DNA of 8,977 nt from DAOQAU01 sp964640325 (GTDB lineage: Bacteria; Cyanobacteriota; Vampirovibrionia; Gastranaerophilales; Gastranaerophilaceae). The stretch spans positions 1-8,977 of the forward strand of contig CAZXID010000042.1 of assembly GCA_964640325.1 (NCBI GenBank). Reading direction: 5' to 3'. How positions within the stretch are numbered: the first letter of the stretch is position 1; the number at the start of each line of letters is the position of its first letter. The notes under the pieces were generated by a model, which did no database searches, was not told the DNA's origin, and was given only the letters and a program-made list of their open reading frames with translations. Positions 6,465-8,977 of the stretch are shown here, piece by piece. Position numbers and translations under genes: made by a program.

Positions 6465-6493
6465 TTGGCAATGTTTACTATTGTATTTAGAAT
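6465..6493 (+). promoter_or_regulatory. Strong sigma-70-type promoter of the SLH protein gene
   Basis: TTGGCA (6465-6470) and TAGAAT (6488-6493) each match consensus at five of six positions and are separated by exactly 17 nt. Transcription should begin near 6500, giving a leader of roughly 75 nt before the ATG at 6577. This is the best -35/-10 pair in the window. Confidence 0.7.
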
Positions 6494-6534
6494 ACATAAT
6501 CATTTAACAAGTTTGTTTTTTAGATTAAAAGCAC

Positions 6535-6571
6535 AAGATTTTTGGTTAAATCTTAAAAAAACACAAGGAGG
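6535..6571 (+). promoter_or_regulatory. Leader hairpin and perfect ribosome binding site of the SLH gene
   Basis: AAGATTT (6535-6541) and AAATCTT (6548-6554) form a 7-bp hairpin with a 6-nt loop in the 5' leader. An A-rich single-stranded stretch follows, then AAGGAGG (6565-6571), a perfect Shine-Dalgarno sequence 5 nt before the start codon. The site fixes the start and predicts high translation. A role for the hairpin in message stability is inference; no riboswitch class is recognised. Confidence 0.6.
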
Positions 6572-6576
6572 TAAAA

Positions 6577-8655
6577 ATGACGATTAAAAAACTTACTATG
6601 GCAGCTGCGATTGCCGTCGGAATAGCAACGTGTTCTATAAATACGGCAATGGCAGCTTGTCCATGCAGCAGTACCCCAAGTTGTGCATCGCCGCCATGCG
6701 CTTGTGCAACACCTTGCAATTCTTGCTGCGACAAATGCAAATGCAACCCTTGCAAATGCAACTCGTGTGATTCCGGATGCGATTCTTGCAAAAAATCATG
6801 CGACCCATGCTGCGACCCTTGCGATAAGCCCGCAACTCCAGCATGTGCGACGTGCCCGAATACAAGCTGCGCTGATTTGGACATGAAACAAGTTTACGCT
6901 TATCCTAACGCAATTTACGGCGACAACAATTACGTGGGAGAGCAAAAAAATGCAATTTATTCAACTGAAACAGCCTGGGCGCTCGACAATTGTGACTCAC
7001 TTGCACTTTCAAGAGCGGGGGTGTCTGTGGTCGGTTGTGGACAAATGACCGGCGCCGCAGTCCCCTTAACCTGTGACGGATTACCTATAATTACAGGCTT
7101 TGCTGCTCCTTGCGGATGCGGATGTAATTCAATGCCTCTTATAGGACCTTCTGCTTGCGGATGCGGATGCGCAAATAACGGTGCAATAGTTGACAGAAAT
7201 TGTTGTAAAATGGACCATTCCTGCTGTCCGATTGAAATTCAAACTTCCAGCTCAATGGATGCTTTGAAAAAATCATTTGTCCCTTTTGAGCCTAACATAG
7301 CAGGGACTCAGTGCAGCTGTGGCTGCACGGGTGCAGCAGCGCCTTTATTGAACGCATTTCCTGATGTCCCGTCAAACTACTGGGCGGCTTGTCCGATAGA
7401 TAAACTTGCAATGAATAGTGTTGTTGTAGGCTATCCGGACAGACTCTTTAAACCAGGCAGAGACGTATCGCGTGCAGAGTTTGCAACAATGATAGTTAAG
7501 GGCTATAACTTGAATTGCAGCGGTTTATCTACAAAAAATATCTTCAAAGATGTTCCCAAAAGCCACTGGGCCAATTCGTTAATTGCAAAAGCGGTTGATG
7601 AAGGAATTATGTGCGGATACCCCGATCACAAATTCAAGCCTAATAGCCACGTATCTCGTGTAGAAGCTCTTACCGCAATGGCTCACAGCATTAACTGTGA
7701 AATGGACTCTTGCAAGGCTCAACAAATCTTAAGCCAATATTGTGACGGTGACAAGGTTCCAAGCTGGGCACAAATTCCCGTCGCAAAAGCTCTTGAAACA
7801 GGCATACTTAAAAACAGCTTAACACCGAATTCAATTAATCCTTGTAAAGATGCTTCAAGAGCAGAAATCGCAGATATGCTTCAAACAACAAGAATTGCTA
7901 TGGGCTTAGACACAAACCCTGCAACAGCCTGCGATTGCCCAAAACCGGCAGACCCTTGCAATCCTAAAAAAGCCTACATGGAACAAGAAGAAATCGTTAA
8001 AATTCCTACACTTAAATTGGAATTCCTCGACGAAATTAACGCAAAATCTTCTCACGTAGGACAACAGTTTGCCACTACAACCCTTGAAGAAGTAACTATC
8101 AACGGACACTGCTACCCTTGCGGTTCAAGAGTTAACGGCAAAATCGTTGAAGTTATCAGACCTTCAGGATGCGAAAAAGGTGCGCTGAAACTTGCCTTCA
8201 CTTGTATTGAAGACTGCTGCGGATGCAAAGCTGACCTTCCAAGACAAATCCTTACCGCTCAGATTAACTGTGCAAAAACACCTAATGCGGTAGCAAGACT
8301 TGTTTCTATGCCATTTACATGGGCAGGTGCACTTGTCGGTACTACAGGAAGAACAATCGGCGGTATGATTTCAAATGCGGGTAACGCTTTTGAAAGCGTA
8401 TCCAACGGAGTCGGTATCGCATCGGGCGAAATCTTCCAGGGACAATTCCGTGCCTCAGGCAGAAGCTTGCAAGATGCAGGAAAAGCAGCAATCGTTGCAC
8501 CTGTTGACTTCGCAAGAACAGCCTTCAGCGGTGCTACAGGACTATTCCAAACCACCGGCGACGAAGTTGCTTACCTTGTTGACCCTAAAGGCTACAAAGT
8601 TGCAGCAGTTAACCCTAAAGAACACCTAACAATCGCCTTTGGCTGCTCAGATTAA
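6577..8655 (+). CDS. Secreted cysteine-rich protein with three S-layer homology (SLH) domains
   Basis: This 692-residue envelope protein starts with a Sec signal peptide, MTIKKLTMAAAIAVGIATCS and on, probably cut after AMA at residue 26. Residues 28-98 hold 22 cysteines in CxC, CxxC and CC spacing (for example CDPCCDPC). A linker to about 258 carries three CxCxC motifs at 179-183, 194-198 and 246-250. Three SLH domains follow: about 259-309, 322-370 and 390-441, each with an SRAE/SRVE motif near its end. SLH domains bind peptidoglycan-linked polymers. The C-terminal part has a beta-rich segment with GSRVNGKIVEVI (516-527), then a Gly/Ala-rich tail (about 570-660) and a VDPKGYKV end. I do not recognise this C-terminal domain. 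The cysteines could form a disulfide network or bind metal. Base composition is clearly more GC-rich than the other genes and codon use is more biased, which suggests high expression. It is monocistronic, with its own promoter and terminator. Confidence 0.93.
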   Translation: MTIKKLTMAAAIAVGIATCSINTAMAACPCSSTPSCASPPCACATPCNSCCDKCKCNPCKCNSCDSGCDSCKKSCDPCCDPCDKPATPACATCPNTSCADLDMKQVYAYPNAIYGDNNYVGEQKNAIYSTETAWALDNCDSLALSRAGVSVVGCGQMTGAAVPLTCDGLPIITGFAAPCGCGCNSMPLIGPSACGCGCANNGAIVDRNCCKMDHSCCPIEIQTSSSMDALKKSFVPFEPNIAGTQCSCGCTGAAAPLLNAFPDVPSNYWAACPIDKLAMNSVVVGYPDRLFKPGRDVSRAEFATMIVKGYNLNCSGLSTKNIFKDVPKSHWANSLIAKAVDEGIMCGYPDHKFKPNSHVSRVEALTAMAHSINCEMDSCKAQQILSQYCDGDKVPSWAQIPVAKALETGILKNSLTPNSINPCKDASRAEIADMLQTTRIAMGLDTNPATACDCPKPADPCNPKKAYMEQEEIVKIPTLKLEFLDEINAKSSHVGQQFATTTLEEVTINGHCYPCGSRVNGKIVEVIRPSGCEKGALKLAFTCIEDCCGCKADLPRQILTAQINCAKTPNAVARLVSMPFTWAGALVGTTGRTIGGMISNAGNAFESVSNGVGIASGEIFQGQFRASGRSLQDAGKAAIVAPVDFARTAFSGATGLFQTTGDEVAYLVDPKGYKVAAVNPKEHLTIAFGCSD

Positions 8656-8671
8656 TATACACTTATCCTTG

Positions 8672-8706
8672 AAAAAGGGGCGGACACTTCGTGTCCGCCC
8701 CTTTTT
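8672..8706 (+). terminator. Rho-independent terminator after the SLH gene
   Basis: A perfect inverted repeat lies 16 bp after the stop codon: a 16-bp stem with its left arm at 8672-8687, a TTC loop, and the right arm at 8691-8706 ending in TTTTT. The left arm starts with AAAAA, so it could also terminate minus-strand transcripts. Confidence 0.93.
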
Positions 8707-8753
8707 ATATTTAATATCCTTGAAGTTGTAAAAAAATTATTCGAAAAATTTAT

Positions 8754-8790
8754 AAAAAAGACTCACCCATCTGGGTGAGTCTTTTTTTTT
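8754..8790. terminator. Second, bidirectional hairpin terminator
   Basis: GACTCACCCA (8760-8769) pairs with TGGGTGAGTC (8772-8781), with the innermost A-T left in a 4-nt loop. The stem is flanked by six A on the left and nine T on the right. It would terminate transcripts from either side. It may back up the first terminator, or end a minus-strand gene beyond the window. Confidence 0.85.
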
Positions 8791-8801
8791 GAAATTTATA
8801 C

Positions 8802-8807
8802 TATAAT
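8802..8807 (+). promoter_or_regulatory. Possible -10 element before the short rightmost reading frame
   Basis: A perfect TATAAT lies 28 nt before the ATG at 8836, just after the second terminator. No good -35 is present at 17 nt, and the region is AT-rich, so support is modest. Confidence 0.3.
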
Positions 8808-8835
8808 TTGAAAATTCTCAAAAAAGGAAAACTTT

Positions 8836-8952
8836 ATGAAAATACATGCCTGCCCCGACAAGTACAAATACCCTAAAAACTTACCGATGCAACAAAAAAA
8901 TAGAGGTTTTAATAATTTTTTGGGGGCTTGCCTAGAAAACTCTAGAACTTAG
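8836..8952 (+). CDS. Possible small protein of 38 residues
   Basis: A short frame begins MKIHACPDKYKYPKNLP and ends LENSRT before TAG. It has an appropriate ribosome binding site: AAGGA at 8824-8828, 7 nt before the ATG. A TATAAT lies further upstream and the preceding gene is closed off by two terminators, so a new gene starting here is plausible. The peptide is basic with two cysteines and no signal peptide or membrane segment. I recognise no family. It may be a genuine small protein or the broken 5' end of a longer gene that runs past the right edge; only 25 bases follow the stop. Confidence 0.35.
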   Translation: MKIHACPDKYKYPKNLPMQQKNRGFNNFLGACLENSRT

Positions 8953-8977
8953 TAATAGCTTGAAACATGATTTTGTA

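Noticed and set aside
6494..6576. Riboswitch in the SLH leader
   Set aside because: Only one simple 7-bp hairpin is visible, with no known aptamer core and no alternative terminator.
6546..6884. Minus-strand frame rich in His, Gln and Leu opposite the SLH gene
   Set aside because: Its composition is the mirror of the Cys codons (tgc/tgt) on the coding strand, and the plus-strand gene has a signal peptide, promoter and perfect ribosome binding site.
6683..6886. Plus-strand frame inside the Cys-rich segment
   Set aside because: Shifted reading of the Cys-rich repeats; no start signals.
8259..8629. Two further frames overlapping the 3' part of the SLH gene
   Set aside because: Shadows of the long, composition-biased coding frame; no ribosome binding sites.

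Overview
Organism. The window is AT-rich, with most genes on the minus strand. Two predicted proteins carry a type IV prepilin N-terminus of the form AFTLVEVLITLTIIGVVAAL, and a secreted protein carries three S-layer homology (SLH) domains. This mix, together with an alpha-mannosidase and a 2-hydroxyacyl-CoA-dehydratase-like protein, suggests a gut bacterium of the non-photosynthetic cyanobacterial lineage (Melainabacteria/Vampirovibrionia, order Gastranaerophilales). That placement is inference from protein style; there is no rRNA or marker gene here.

Layout. From about 6250 down to 44 all genes are on the minus strand. In transcription order they are: a COG3580/DUF2229-type protein (stop at 5132), two tandem type IV pilin-like proteins (4392-5078 and 3662-4330), a MntA-HepT nucleotidyltransferase/HEPN toxin-antitoxin pair (3310-3609 and 2966-3313), a family 38 alpha-mannosidase (766-2916) and an unrecognised 223-residue protein with a possible Cys-His-Asp triad (44-715). 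Positions 6285-6576 form the divergent spacer. It holds a degenerate repeat element with inverted ends and then a strong promoter for the plus-strand gene 6577-8655, a secreted, extremely cysteine-rich SLH protein. Two strong hairpin terminators follow. A short 38-codon reading frame with its own ribosome binding site (8836-8952) starts near the right edge.

How the parts relate. The minus-strand genes do not read as one pathway. MntA-HepT is a self-contained module with a 4-base overlap. The two pilins are a tandem duplication with identical 5' ends and upstream DNA but diverged middles. A 50-bp block that includes the putative promoter and start codon is shared, 46 of 50 identical, between both pilins and the alpha-mannosidase, so these three genes may have inherited the same expression signal. 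Several minus-strand genes have a -10-like hexamer 6 nt before an ATG and no ribosome binding site, which fits leaderless transcription. The SLH gene instead has a near-consensus promoter, a leader of roughly 75 nt and a perfect AAGGAGG, as expected for an abundant envelope protein.

I see no clear new multi-gene defence or metabolic system. The best candidates for something undescribed are the 22-cysteine domain of the SLH protein, the shared promoter-start cassette, the inverted heptad repeat element, and the Cys-His-Asp protein.
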